Shown: positions 48,201 to 60,019 of the stretch, piece after piece
How positions within the stretch are numbered: the first letter of the stretch is position 1
Layout of the letters: every line of letters starts with the position of its first letter
Source of the DNA: Chelydra serpentina
Lineage: Eukaryota > Chordata > Testudines > Chelydridae
Direction of reading: 5' to 3'
Assembly (NCBI GenBank): GCA_037349315.1
Contig: JBAIAC010000026.1
Location: 26,503,501-26,567,500 of the forward strand
DNA length: 64,000 bases
Program-made: the position numbers and the translations under genes
Notes under the pieces: generated by a model
The model's input: only the letters and a program-made list of their open reading frames with translations
The model's database searches: none
What the model was told of the DNA's origin: nothing

Positions 48201-51200
48201 CCCACTTGTTTTATATTCTCCCTCTCTTTTTCAGTCCAAAGAACATTCGTATTCTCTCTCTCTCCCCTCCATCCCCTACAGACACATAGACAGACGGGTT
48301 GGATGATGAGTAGGCTGTTTTAGAAAAAGGAACATAGCTTGCATATTTCCCATTTCCCCTTACTGCAACAAAGAATGCTCCTGGAACAAAATCAAGTTTA
48401 TTGGTGAGTACAACAGCAGCCTAATGCAACTGGTGACTTCCAAGATCATTGGCAACTAACAGTTCTGTCGATTATAGGGGCTATAATTCAGCCAAAGAAG
48501 ACACGAAGTGTTCAATAAAAGAAAGCAGCACAGATGCAGGACTATACACAAGACCAAACTATCCAATATTTGTTTTCTACACAAATCTCATTATTGTCTT
48601 CTTCCAGGTGTTCCTTTTGCTGACTTGACTTTAACAAATCACTCCAGCTTGTTTGTAGATGCTCATATGAATAGAGAAATCTCTGCTCTTACCCTAGCAG
48701 TGTCTTACTCCAGAAATGACAAATATTTACTGCTACAGAATCAGGTGCACAGTATTTCGGAGTGAAAGCCAAGCCATTTTAAGAATGATTACAGTTTACT
48801 CTTTTCTCCTTGTTAGCTGAGAAGCCTAAGAAAAACACATTGAAAACAAAATGTTCCTTTGTCAGGCTGGCTGACCATTGTTGAAGTAGAATAGAGAAGT
48901 AGCAGCCAATGGTATTATGCATAATGAGAGGCTTTAAAAAAATAAAAAAGGAAAGTAAGGCAATTTTGAAATGCAGAGAATATATTGTTCAGGACTCTGA
49001 AAAACTCTACAGTATTCTGAAACCTATGATAAATTAAAGGCCCATTCACTAAATACATTTGTTTCTTTATGTTCTAAATAAAAGTTTTTATCAAGTGATA
49101 ATAGCAAATCAATTACAGAAATAATTATTTTCAAAGAAATGATCACAGCTGGGTAAAACTTCTGTATTTTGCTGCATATTCAGTTTATGGCAAGACTGAA
49201 CACCATATGAGGTTTCCAGAATATGTCCCTGGTACAAAAAATAACCCAGCTCTATCAAGCTTCACCATTATTTTTGTGAATTACATTGCCATTTTTTCTT
49301 TAAAACAGTTGCTTTTCTTCAATGAAATAATGAAAATTTCACTGACAAGTTAGTTGTAACTAAAGGTCTAGAAGAAGTGTTATGTTTATGCATCAGGGAA
49401 GGAAGGAAAGGGAAAGCAAGAAGTAGTACTCTGCCAGGGAATAATGTTATAACAGCAAGAATGCCATAGCTTTTAGAGAAGCAAGGCAAGACTTGATCTA
49501 TTGCAACTACCATCATCAGTAAAGTGACTTAGTGGTCTAGCATTTTAAGTAGACGACCCCGTGTCAACCAAGATAGTGGCAGTCACATAAGCACTAGGAA
49601 GTATGCAGCCTGTAAGAATGGGGCAGAATAACTTCCAGTCATGCAGAGGATTAGAGTCTACTATAGTAGTGGGGTACACCCCCTCTCTCCCTCCACTCCC
49701 GTACACTCAGAAAATCCACATTCCTCCCCTCGATACACACTCTTTGCAACAGCTCTGTCCTCCTCAGACTGTAGGGGATGCCCTGAAATTCTGCCTTGCT
49801 CCTATAAGGACCATGCAAGCTTACAAAGGGGAGATTCTTTACACAGTAAACAGCAGGTATGCTTCTCTCCCCAACCTGTCAGCACATCCATATAAAACAG
49901 AAGAAAGGAAGACTGAAGATTATCTATAACATGAAACTTCACACTTGGCAAACTTCTACAACCAGATAATAAAGCCATGTTAAATGCTAGATGATAATAC
50001 TAGTAAATTGCACTGTGCCTTTCCTTGAAACATACTACAGGCTGTCTGGGGAATTGCCACAAAACCACTAGGTCAGTAACTCACATAAGCTTTCCCCATT
50101 GTGCCTGAACAAGGGCCCAAAGACACCCCACAGCCTTCCTAGCACACAGAGTGTGAGAAAGGCATAACAGGGTGGGATTCCTACACACAGTCATTGCAGC
50201 TGGAGTGCAAATTAGAGCAGCCCTCAATGCTAGTCTAAATCTCTGTGTAAGGGGCTAGTCCAGCTCCCACCATTACTGCTCCCATTGGTGTCTGCTCAAG
50301 ACCTTTATTGCTTGGTCATGGAATAGCAAATAACAAACATCAAAGTGTATCACAAAAGCATTCCCTAGCTCTAGGGTTTCTTACCTAGCCCACAAAGCCC
50401 AGCCTTTGCCCTGGAAGTCTCTCTCTCTTACTGTTCCTGGAGCCACTGCTTCAATCCACTGTGGCTGGAACACCTGTGTGAGCCTGAGAGTGCATTGCAA
50501 TTAACTCCTTGCTTCCCACAGGGCTGCTAGGGACTTCGATCCCTCTCACAATGCATCAAAACAAAGATAAACAGCTGACAATTAAAAAAGGGAACAAAAG
50601 GATTGCTTGTGTTGTCCTTAAGGCTTCAAAGACATAGAGAAGAGTGAATAACAAGCCACATTCCCCATTTCATGGTCTGTCTTCTTGGGATGAGCATTTA
50701 AACAAGTTCTCCTTTGTCTTGGGACAAACCCCAACCCTGAAGGGGCCCAGGAATACTAGGAATCTGCAGTGTAGGGAAGCTTTATTCCTGCAGTTGCAAG
50801 TTCTTCTCCACAGCTCTGCTGACAAGAACTCCAGAACCCCAGCAGCATGGCTCCCTTTGAGAGACAAAGGGCTATTAGATTAGTACACAGTGGCAGCTGC
50901 AGAGGAGCTCTGGAGCAGTTAATGCCATTTCTCTGTCAAGTGATCCCCTTAACAGAAGTATTTGTTGGGGCTCTGGTCCTGGACATGCTGGTGCAGCTAT
51001 GGGAGAAATTCTACATCTGAGAAATAATTCTTCCTGGTGCACCCTGACATGTAGCAGGAATACACCTAGTGCTACATGCATCCAGGGAATGCCATGCAAC
51101 CCTCTGCGTGCCTGATCAACTCACCAGATTGATGCATGGGCAGGTCCCAACTCCTGCCCATTTCATTTGGGGGTCTCTGTGTTCTAGGAAGTGCAGGAAC

Positions 51201-51939
51201 TGAAATTGTGCCCAGCTGCTTCACATGGTGCACGAGTAGGGGGAGTATGCCTGTGCCTTACTCTCCTTCATGGGCCTGGAACAGCTGGGCACTATTTTTC
51301 CTTTCTCCATGGGCTCCTTGTGCTGTAATTGGCAGTATTTGTCTATTCCAAGCAGGGATTTTAATTTCACTGATGCTCACAAACAAACCATGTCCTTCCA
51401 CTGGCCAGTCTTTATTTGTACTCTCTTGTACTCTCTTTCCAGTCTACTGCGATAAGATATGTGTCTCAAATGTACAGTAGCTTAGTCTCAGACAGAATGA
51501 AAAAGGGGAATCACCAGAGAGGAAGTTAATGGCCATCAGCAGTTATATCGCCAGCTCTCTGTTCAATAGCTCAGTAGGCACTGAGCTATGGGAATTGTGT
51601 TGCTTCCCCTATTGTTTCTCTTCTCTGGCTACTGCTACTATATCCACAATCACTTCACTGGGGTACTAGCCAGAAAAAAACAACGCCTCCTGAAGAATAT
51701 CAGTGTTAGCTGATAACCTAAGAAATAATTGTCTCAATTCGCCATTGTCAGAAATATATGTCCTCCATAATGGCTATATACTTACATTCTGAAACAAAAC
51801 AATTCCACATCCAGTAAAAGACATGTTTTCCTTCCTGAGACAGGACTTTCCTCACTCTTAGGTAGTTCATCTCCTTAGCAGCTTCTGTTTTACATCATAC
51901 TCTTCAAGACAATCAGCATATTTCCTACCTGTTACTTAG
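45274..51939. other. Non-coding stretch, no recognised element
   Basis: No supported gene. Open frames at 47281-47490, 48508-48765, 49603-49929, 50644-50883 and 51136-51480 lack recognisable domains. GC-richer tracts (46540-46990 and 50030-51200) have the texture of old interspersed repeats, but I cannot assign them. 48230-48280 is pyrimidine-rich. Confidence 0.4.
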
Positions 51940-52120
51940 AATCATAGAATATGAGGGTTGGAAGGGACCTCAGGAGGTCATCTAATCTAACCCCCTGCTC
52001 AATGTAGGACCAATCCCCAACTTTTTGCCCCAGATCCATAAATGGCCCTCTCAAGGATTCAACTCACAACCCTGGGTTTAGTAGGCCAATGCTCAAACCA
52101 CTGAGTTATCCCTCCCCCCT
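51940..52120 (-). mobile_element. CR1 3' end, antisense
   Basis: Plus strand 'agaatcatagaatatgaggg', 'ttggaagggacctcaggagg' and 'accccctgctcaatgtagga' are the antisense CR1 tail, as at 41943-42030. The copy continues to about 52120, ending in a C-run ('ttatccctcccccc'). Confidence 0.9.
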
Positions 52121-52189
52121 TAAAGTTAGAATAAACCTTCAGATACTTTGTGCTAGAACATCAGGAATAATATGGCCACACTTAATCCC

Positions 52190-52320
52190 CAATGTTGCAA
52201 ACACTTACTAATGTGCTTTACTGCCATGGATTAGCCCCACTGAAGTCAATGAACATCAGCTGTCATCTAAGCAGTAAAGTTAAGCTTATGCTTAAGTGCT
52301 TCCAGAATCAGGACTTTGCC
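52190..52320. repeat. Diverged palindromic repeat (type B)
   Basis: 'ccactgaagtcaatgaac' lies between 'ctaatgtgctttactgccat' and 'aagcttatgcttaagtgctt'. Roughly inverted halves, same family type as 57380-57485. Confidence 0.5.
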
Positions 52321-52981
52321 TCTATGATTTTTCCAGGTAGATAGTGTACCTATGCACCATCACTGAAATCCTGGATAACAGGAAGAGCTGTAAAAGATGA
52401 GCCATAGCTATTATTTCTATAGAGGAGGAACATGTTATTTTGGTGATTGCAAACAGATATGGGAACCTATATTTAGGCACCCAAGCTTACAAATCATAGC
52501 TATATTGTATGTTTATACTGTATATATTTTAAAATTCCAAAATAAGAGAAAGCTGCCCAGAAATACAGTACAGATGAGATCCAATTTTACTTTTATTTGA
52601 TTTTAGCTCATTTGCAAACTTATTTTGCCCATGCTACATTCTTGGTGTTTTCCCTATTGGCTCTAAAAATATATTTCATTAAGTAGAGCAGTTCATTCAT
52701 TTTGATTATGTTCAGACCTCCACTTATCACCTATACCTACGTATCTAATCTGATTAACATAAAGTGATGAATGTTACTGCAGTTAACTATAATGAGTATA
52801 AACCGTAACAGCTAGATTTCCTTACATGGCAAATTGGCAGAGTATTTCAGAAAGAGTCTTCTCTACCCTTCATTTCTACTGTCAATTGTTTTAGTGTGTT
52901 CTTTGCTTTTTAAAAAAATAATTAATGCACCAAATGGTGAAGGACAAATTATCAGTGTGATGCTTGACACAGTTGATTGAC

Positions 52982-53127
52982 CAGAGGCAGTACTAGCCCA
53001 TTGGGGACCTTAAGCAGGAATATTTTGGGGTGGCGTCTACACAAAACACATAATTAAAAGGGAATAGGTGGCCCCTTGAGCTGCTCGGGCCCCAAGCAAT
53101 TGTTTAGTCAGCTTATGCCTAGCACTG
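52982..53127 (-). mobile_element. hAT-like MITE, possible relative of the 13.35 kb element
   Basis: Read on the minus strand from 53127: 'cagtgctaggcataagctga' then 'ctaaacaattgcttggggcc'. The start of the hAT at 13349 reads 'cagggctggattaccc' then 'gactaagcttagggcacc' and '...gggggcacc', in similar order. The other end is 'cagaggcagtactag'. Flanking octamers do not match, so the ends or target site have decayed. Confidence 0.5.
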
Positions 53128-53231
53128 GATCTGGCTGAGTCACAGCAGAATTGTTTTGACTGTGGCTGAGGCTCTATTTAAAATTATTTCAAAACCACAA
53201 ATAAACAAGATGTTATATAGCACATGTGTAG

Positions 53232-53690
53232 CTGAGGCCGGCTTGGTGTGGTCCTCTGGCCCCTTCTAGTGGCACCTAGACCATCTAGAGATTGATGAGT
53301 CTGCTACATCCTTAGCTAGGAGTTATGTGGCTTTTAGCTCATGCAGTAGAGTCTTATACACTGAGGGCTTGTCTACACTACCCGCCGGATCAGCAGGCAG
53401 CGATCAATCCAGAGGGAGTCAACCATTGAGCGCGCTCCCGTCGACTCCAGTACTCCACCAGAGTGAGGAGCGCAAACGGAGTCGATGGGAGAGCATCAGC
53501 AGTTGACTTACCACAGTGAAGACACCACGGTAAGTAGATCTAAGTACGTCGACTTCAGCTACGCTATTCATTTAGCTGAAGTTGTGTCTCTTAGATCGAC
53601 CCCATGAGGTAGTGTAGACAAGCCCTAAGCTTCAGAGAGCCCAGTATCGATCCCGATGACAACTGGGGTCTGTTAGTGTGACACATATAA
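53232..53690 (+). repeat. tRNA-derived SINE, split by a MITE
   Basis: Contains a box-A-like 'tagctcatgcagtagag' (from 53335) and a box-B-like 'agtatcgatcc' (from 53643). Removing the 264 bp of MITE plus one target copy leaves 44 nt from the start of box A to the start of box B, the spacing of a tRNA. The 5' part begins near 53232 ('ggccggcttggtgtggtcct'), and after box B the sequence runs 'gatgacaactggggtctgtt'. A reptile tRNA-SINE; the tRNA parent is not determined. Confidence 0.75.
53365..53625. mobile_element. Harbinger-like MITE inside the SINE
   Basis: The terminal 18 bp 'gggcttgtctacactacc' at the left is exactly inverted at the right ('ggtagtgtagacaagccc'). Flanks are TGA (53362-53364) and TAA (53626-53628), fitting a 3-bp TWA-type target duplication with one later mutation. 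261 bp, no coding capacity. Confidence 0.85.
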
Positions 53691-56221
53691 AAAATTCCCT
53701 TCAGGCTGTATCTGGAGACAAAGGGGCTCCCCAACTGCATTGCCTCACTGTGGGTGTCCCATGCCTAGCTACGCAACCACAGATCCTTTTGAAAGTGGTT
53801 GGGGGAAGGTTGGGGACACATATATGTTCCTCATGCTCTAGTTGCCAGTAGCCAAATGTATAAGTAGCCAATGCCCAGGAAAAATTCTTCATTTCATCTC
53901 TTTCTGTGGGACACAATGGTCAAGGAACACATTCCTTCCCCTGTAGTAGACCCCAGCATGTTTGGCGGTGGCTATGATTCACAAGCATCATCAGAGGCTG
54001 TAGGTTTACACATATGTAGATGACTCGCTCTTAAAAGCCCTCTCTTACAATGAGGTAGTTCTTCCCATGCCAGAAATGTGTCCCATCCTTAATTTTCTAG
54101 ATCTGAGACTGAGCATGGCTCCTCCCAAACCTGGCCCCTGCCTTCTCACTCAGCTCCCAAATGCAAAGTATGGGGAACACCAGCTCATCAAGAGTACAGG
54201 CTCTGTTGCTACATGTAGCCTGTGCTCTGATATGAGGGGTTTCTTTCCGTCCTCACCCTCTGGCCCTGGCATACAGAACACCTCAGCAGTGAGACCATAG
54301 TGAAGCTGCTCTTTGTGTATCAAGATTCTGTTTTGAATGGAGATGTAATGCAAATAGCCAAGGTATTACAGTAGTAATGCCTTAATTTAGTAATAGAAGA
54401 TACTTTGAGAGTCATAGTAAATGTAGAATTTGGCTAGCCTACACACTAAAAGCTGCTCCTGTACAGCTATGTCCAAAAAGTCTTTTTTCATCTTTTCTTG
54501 GGAAGAAGAGTACAAACAGTTATTTCGGATGTATCACCCTTTGTTACTGTGACACAGTGTGGAGAGCCAGGAGCTGACCGAACACTCTGATCACTTAAGC
54601 ATTAATTAGCTCCACCAGGAAAGGCTGGATGTAGGAGGAGGGTACTTATTTGCCAAGAAGACTGGGATGAACTAAGGAGCAAATTATTCCACCAGCTGGG
54701 GAGACTAGTTAGAAGCCCAGGAAGGTTGTGCAAAGGAGGGAGAGGCTAGCAGACAGTTACCTCAAGACTAGTCTATTCTAATAAGTCACTTTGGGGCTAC
54801 AACATGGGAAAACGCAAAAGCTGAGGCTACCTTAGGATACTGCCTCAAAACATGCTGCCTCATCGAGTCTAACTCTTTTCTTACAGAGCAAGAGAGAGAC
54901 CTATCAAAGGGCCCAAGTAATGCAATGCTCAGCCTTTAATTGGCTACATTTTATGTCACCAGCCAAGGTTCAGCCAATCAACAATTTGAACATGCCTAAG
55001 GTTTGCAAACCTTACAATATTCCTTCATTTTAATACTGCTTCTTTGATTGAAACGTATGGCCTGATCTCTTGAACGTGCTCAGTCATTTTATTCATGCAG
55101 TTACCACTCTTGCATGTGAACAGCAGATAATTGTGGGTGTGAATGCTTAGTTTTGCATTTGATAGCCTGTGATGGAGAAGGCATATTAGATGAGCATTTT
55201 TGCATATATAGATACTTGGCTCACTCTTGAAAATCAGCCTCTCGTTATCCTGTCCTTAGTCCAGTCTGCAACTTTAGGATAAAAGACAGGACTATTTCTC
55301 TATTACCTTTGCTCTGTTTTAGCAATCCAGCTAATTAAAATAGCACTGTCCCACATATATTATACAGGTCATTAATCCAGATACGATTAGAACTTTACGG
55401 TTATCAGTTCCTCTCACAAACACTGGATCATTCATTAATACCTTTCACCATGGGAATGGCTGCCTACCATAGTGATGAGTATAGATTAAGGAGAATTCTC
55501 TAAGACAAATAAAATCAGGATGAAACCAATATAAGAACCTAGACAGATAAAACCAGCCAAGAAAGATTTAGCACACAGAACAGCAGAGTAAATAGCTAAA
55601 AGTGACAACGAAATTTGGACAAGTGAAGATGAGAATGCTGTCCTAGATTTACCACACCTCAGATCTATAAACTGTAGGTTAAATAGATGCAGGGTAAGAA
55701 ATTAGCTATTCTTTAGAAACTATTCAATTAAATCCTGTTAAAGAACATTTAATCCCTCAACAGTTACGCATGTCTGTAGTAACACAGCAAGAAGTCAGTG
55801 AAGGATTTGTATGAGCCAGGGAGCTGAGATTAAGAGAACTGATTTTTTTGGTGTGAATTCATTCTACAAAAAGAGTCAAGGCCATCTTTGATGTATCAGA
55901 TCTGCTCTTTTTTAAGGGAACCAATATTCATGGGGTTAAAAGGCTTTATGACCTGGGAATGACAAGTATGATTAGAGTAATTTAAAAAAAAATACCCAAG
56001 ATCCTCTTTTTCTTCAGAAATCCCAAGAATTTTGCAATTCTAGGTTGCCAGTAACAAAAGAGAGTTTATAGGTATACAACAGACAGAAGCAACAGTAAAC
56101 GGTACAGAAAATGAGAAAGCATTTACCTATCCAGAAGCAAAATTATGGTCCAGAATCCTATCTTATTAAGACAAGTTAATAGTCACTGACATTTGCAAAC
56201 AAGCTAGCTTAATTATGGGCA
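53691..56221. other. Non-coding stretch, unassigned repeat texture
   Basis: No supported gene. 54545-54790 ('ggagagccaggagctgaccg' ... 'gaggctagcagacagttacc') has the wording of a dispersed repeat, but I cannot classify it. A short chance frame on the plus strand at 54067-54300 has no recognisable domain. Confidence 0.4.
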
Positions 56222-56480
56222 GAAGAATGATCCAGTGGTTAATGTTCTAGTATAGGACTTTGGAGATCTGGGCTTATTCCATTTAACACAGACTTCCTGT
56301 GTGACTTTGAGCAAGTCACTTAGGACCAAATTTTGAAAATTATTAAGGCACTTGATGATGCAGCTAGGTGCCCTAATTGGATTTTGGAAAGTGTCTAGGC
56401 ACCTAACTTCCACTGATTTAAAAGCCTCCATTTTCAAAAGTGACTTAAGAACCTAAGACACTGGCACTTTTGAAAAGCTT
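56222..56480 (+). repeat. MIR-type SINE core with unusual tail
   Basis: 56222-56325 has the MIR order: 'gatccagtggttaatgttct' (tRNA-like), 'ggactttggagatctgggct', 'cagacttcctgtgtgacttt', 'gagcaagtcacttagg'. The part that follows ('ccaaattttgaaaatt', 'gtgtctaggcacctaac', 'ccattttcaaaagtgactta') is not the L2-like MIR end and resembles 37043-37150. Confidence 0.75.
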
Positions 56481-57078
56481 AATCCTGATAACAAAAATGC
56501 TTTAAAATTATTATATACTTATTATAAATGTAAAGGTTTACCCAAGTGAATAAGAAAAAAAAACAGAAGGATCAAATTTATCAAAACTAAGAACATGGCA
56601 TTAGGTACTTTAACAATAGTTTCTATTTAAAGAACAATGTGAGTGAAACAATTAAAATATATTGGAAAATAAGAGGTGCTCACCTCCCACAAGAACAGGA
56701 AAAAAATGTCAGATATTTGCATATATAAAAAAAGATTTTATTGTAATGTTATAAGAATTTCACCATGAAGAATATGAGCATGGTAAATTTAAGACAGGAT
56801 AAATGGCTAGGTATTTCATTCTCTTTGAATATTAAAAGAAAAGGCAATATTAAACTGGTATATTAAAATATTCCGTTTAATGTGTTTAGTGTTGAAAAGA
56901 GTAGCATGGCAGATTTAGTGATGACATCACTAAAATATGGATTTTAATAATCATTATTAATATCGTGCATATCCATTTATTTTAGGCCTGAAAGTCTGAT
57001 ACTTCAAAGCAAAGCTGTTTTCTACACTCACAGAAACCAAATGTATATACAAAAAATACCAGAAGATGTCTGAGAAAC
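56481..57078. other. Non-coding stretch, nothing recognised
   Basis: AT-rich, with A-runs near 56558 and 56728. No frame or repeat recognised. Confidence 0.5.
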
Positions 57079-57081
57079 TAA

Positions 57082-57376
57082 GGGCTGGTCTACACTAGGG
57101 GGGGGGATCGATCTAAGATACACAACTTCAGCTACGTGAATAACGTAACTGAAGTCGAATATCTTAGATCGATTTTTAAAAGTACTTACCCCGGTCCACA
57201 CGGCAGCAGGCAGGCTCCCCCGTCGACAGCGCTTCCTCCGCTCGCGGAGCTGGAGTTCCAGTGTCGACGGGGAGCGGCTCTGGGATCGATTTATCACGTC
57301 TAGATGAGACGCGATAAATCGATCCCAGAACATCGATAGCTACCCGCCGAATCGGGCGGATAGTTTAGACGTAGCC
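57082..57376. mobile_element. Harbinger-like MITE with TAA target duplication
   Basis: TAA flanks both sides (57079-57081 and 57377-57379). Left end 'gggctggtctacactag'; the right end inverts to 'ggctacgtctaaactatcc', a diverged partner. Inside, 'gggatcgatctaagatac' recurs inverted as 'tcttagatcgattttt'. 295 bp, CpG-containing, non-coding. Confidence 0.85.
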
Positions 57377-57379
57377 TAA

Positions 57380-57485
57380 GGCTTTGATTCAGCAAAGCAG
57401 TTAAGCGCGTACTTAACTTTAAGCAAAACACATTGATTTCAATGGACTGAAGCACATGCTTAACTGCTTTGCTGAATTGAGGCTT
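57380..57485. repeat. Palindromic repeat (type B), clear copy
   Basis: Opens 'gctttgattcagcaaagcag' and closes 'aactgctttgctgaattgag', the near-exact inverse. In between lie 'tacttaactttaagc' and 'agcacatgctta'. The best-preserved copy of a family also glimpsed at 40010-40190 and 52190-52320. Confidence 0.8.
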
Positions 57486-57654
57486 ATATGGGAAATTCTA
57501 GACAGTCCCCTTGAAATGATAAAATTCAATAAAAAGGAAGTTTTATTGATTGGAGAAGTTAACCACTTAGTGACCTGATAATGCATGTTTATTTTAAAAA
57601 GGAATGTGGATTAAAGGACATACCTAACATATGAATACATATATCTATGTTGTA

Positions 57655-60019
57655 TCAAAGACCAGGTAAAATAATAGTAATAGTGACCGTAATATAATTA
57701 AAATTAACATCCCTGTGGCGGGGAAAACACCACAGTGGCCCAACAATCTAGTATTTAATTTCAGAAAGGGGAACTACACATAAATTAGGAGGTAGTTAAA
57801 CAGAAATTAAAAGGTACTTTTTACAAAAGTAAAATCCCTGCAAGTTGAGTGGAAACTTTTAAAAGACACCATAATAGAGGCTCAACTTAAATGTATACCC
57901 CCAAATTAAAAAACATAGAGAACCAAAAAAGAGCCACCATGGCTAAACAACAAAGTAAAAGAAGCAGTGAGAGGCAAAAAGGCATCCTTTAAAAAGTGAA
58001 AGTTAAATCCTAATGAGGAAACTAGAAAGGAGCATAAACTCTGGCAAAGGAAGTGTAAAAATATAATGAGGAAGGCCTAAAAAGAATTTGAAGAACAGCT
58101 AGCCAAAGACTCAAAAAGTAATAGCAAAACATCAGAAGCAGGAAGCCTGCTAAACAACCAGTGGGGCCACTGGATGATCGAGATGCTAAAGGAGCACTTA
58201 AGGACAATAAGACCATTGTGGAGTAACTAAATGAATTCTTTGCATCCGTCTTCATGGTTGAGGATGTGAGGGAGATTCCCAAACCTGAGCCATTCTTTTT
58301 AGGTGACAAATCTGAGGAACTGTCCCAGACTGAGGTGTCAATAGAGGAGGTTTTGGAACAAATTGATAAACTAAACAGTAATAAGTCATCAGAACCAGAT
58401 GGTATTCCCCCAAGAGTTCTGAAGGAACTCAAATGTGAAATTGCAGGACTACTAGGTGTCATCTCTGACCTATCATTTAAATCACCTTCTGTACCAAATG
58501 ACTGTAGGATAGCTAATGTGACACCAATTTTTAAAAAGGGCTCCAGAGGTGACCCCGGAAATTACAGGCCAGTAAGCCTGACTTCAGTACTGGGCAAACT
58601 GGTTGAAACTATAGTAAAGAACAAAATTGTCAGACACAGAGATGAACATAATTTTCTGGGGAATGGTCAACATGTTTTTTTGTAAAGGGAAATCATGCAT
58701 CACCGATCTACTAGAATTTTTGAGGGGTCAATAAGCATGTGGACAAGGGGGATCCAGTGGATACAGTGCATTTAGATTTTCAGAAAGCCTTTGACAAGGT
58801 CCCTTACCAAAGGCTCTCAAGCAAAGTAAGCAGTCATGGCATAAGAGGGAAGGTTATCTCATGGATTGATAACTGGTTAAAAGATAGAAAATAAAGTGTA
58901 GGAATAAATGGTCAGTTTTCACAATGGAGAGAGGTAAATAGTGGTGTTCCCCAGGGGTCTGTACTGGGACCAGTCCTATTCAACATATTCATAAATGATC
59001 TGGAAAAAGAGGTAAACAATGAGGTGGCAAAATTTTCAGATGATACAAAACTACTCAAGATAGTTAAGTTCCAGGCAGACTGCGAAGCGCTACAAAAGGA
59101 TCTCTCAAAACTGGGTGACTGGGCAACAAAATGGCAGATGAAATTCAATGTTGATAAATGCAAAGTAATGCACATTGGAAAACATAATCCCAACTATACA
59201 TATAAAATGATGGGGTCTAAATTAGTTGTTACCACTCAAGAAAGAGATCTTGGCGTCAACGTGGATAGTTCTCTGAAAACATCTACTCAATGTGCAGTGG
59301 CAGTCAAAAAAGTGAACAGAATGCTCGGAATCATTAAGAAAGGGATAGATAATAAGACAGAAAATATCATATTGCTTCTATATAAATCCATGGTATGCCC
59401 ACATCTTGAATGCTACATGCAGATGTGGTTGCCCCATCTCAAAAAAGATATATTGGACTTGGAAAGGGTTCAGAAAAGGGCAACAAAAATTATTAGAACT
59501 TTGGAATGGTTGCCCTGTGAGGAGAGAATAATAAGACTAGGACTTTTCAGCATGGAAAAGAGATGAAAAAGGGGGGATAAAATAGAGAAAGTAAATAAGG
59601 AAGTATTATTTACTCCTCCTCATAACACAAGAACTAGGAGCCACCAAATGAAATTAACAGGCAGAAGATTTAAAACTAACATAAGGAAGTATTTTTTCAG
59701 ACAACACACAATCAACCTGTGGAACTCCTTGCCAGAGGATGTTGTGAATGCCAAGACTATAACAGGGTTCAAAAAAGAACTAGATAAATTCATAGAGGAT
59801 AGGTCCATCAATGGCTATTAGCCAGGATGGGAGAGATGGTGTCCGTAGCCTCTGTTTGCCAGAAGCTGGGACGGGGCATCTGGGGATGGATCACTTGGTG
59901 ATTACCTGTTCAGTTCATTCCCTCTGGGGCACCTGGCACTGGCCACTGTCAGAAGACAGGATACTGGGCTAGATGGACCTTTGGTCTGACCCACTATGGC
60001 CGTTCTTATGTTCTTAAGG
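57655..60019 (+). mobile_element. Long 5'-truncated CR1 LINE
   Basis: Begins within ORF2 ('caaagaccaggtaaaataat', then 'attaacatccctgtggcggg'), continues through the linker and reverse transcriptase, and ends in the CR1 3' region: 'tggatcacttggtgattacc', 'tgggctagatggacctttgg', and a 'ttcttatgttctta' tail at about 60003-60016. No target duplication is evident, as expected for CR1. It is the longest LINE copy in the window. Confidence 0.95.
58205..59820 (+). pseudogene. CR1 ORF2 reverse transcriptase, inactivated
   Basis: 58254-58685 reads open and carries the RT N-terminal motifs: 'IDKLNSNKSSEPDGIPPRVL', 'VTPIFKKGSRGDPGNYRPVS' and 'KLVETIVKNKIVRH'. Near 58680 a T-run frameshift disrupts it. 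In another frame 58735-58990 gives 'LDFQKAFDKVPYQRL' (first catalytic Asp) and 'PQGSVLGPVLFNIFINDL', with a stop near 58892. 59024-59566 gives 'KFSDDTKLLK' (the catalytic Asp pair, Ser in place of the usual Ala), then thumb-domain motifs 'KWQMKFNVDKCKVMHIGK' and 'YKSMVCPHLECYMQMW'. After the stop at 59564 the C-terminal part ('TINLWNSLPEDVVNAKTITG', about 59705-59770) is still readable. The endonuclease domain is missing through 5' truncation, so this copy could not have retrotransposed. Confidence 0.93.

Noticed and set aside
49603..49929. 108-codon plus-strand frame
   Set aside because: It has no domain or signal, and an overlapping frame of similar length shows that the region is just stop-poor.
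53328..53665. A genuine tRNA gene split by an insertion
   Set aside because: Box A and box B match only loosely and SINE-like sequence extends on both sides, so it is a tRNA-derived SINE.
58022..58462. 146-codon minus-strand frame
   Set aside because: It is antisense to the CR1 reverse transcriptase, which has clear motifs on the plus strand.
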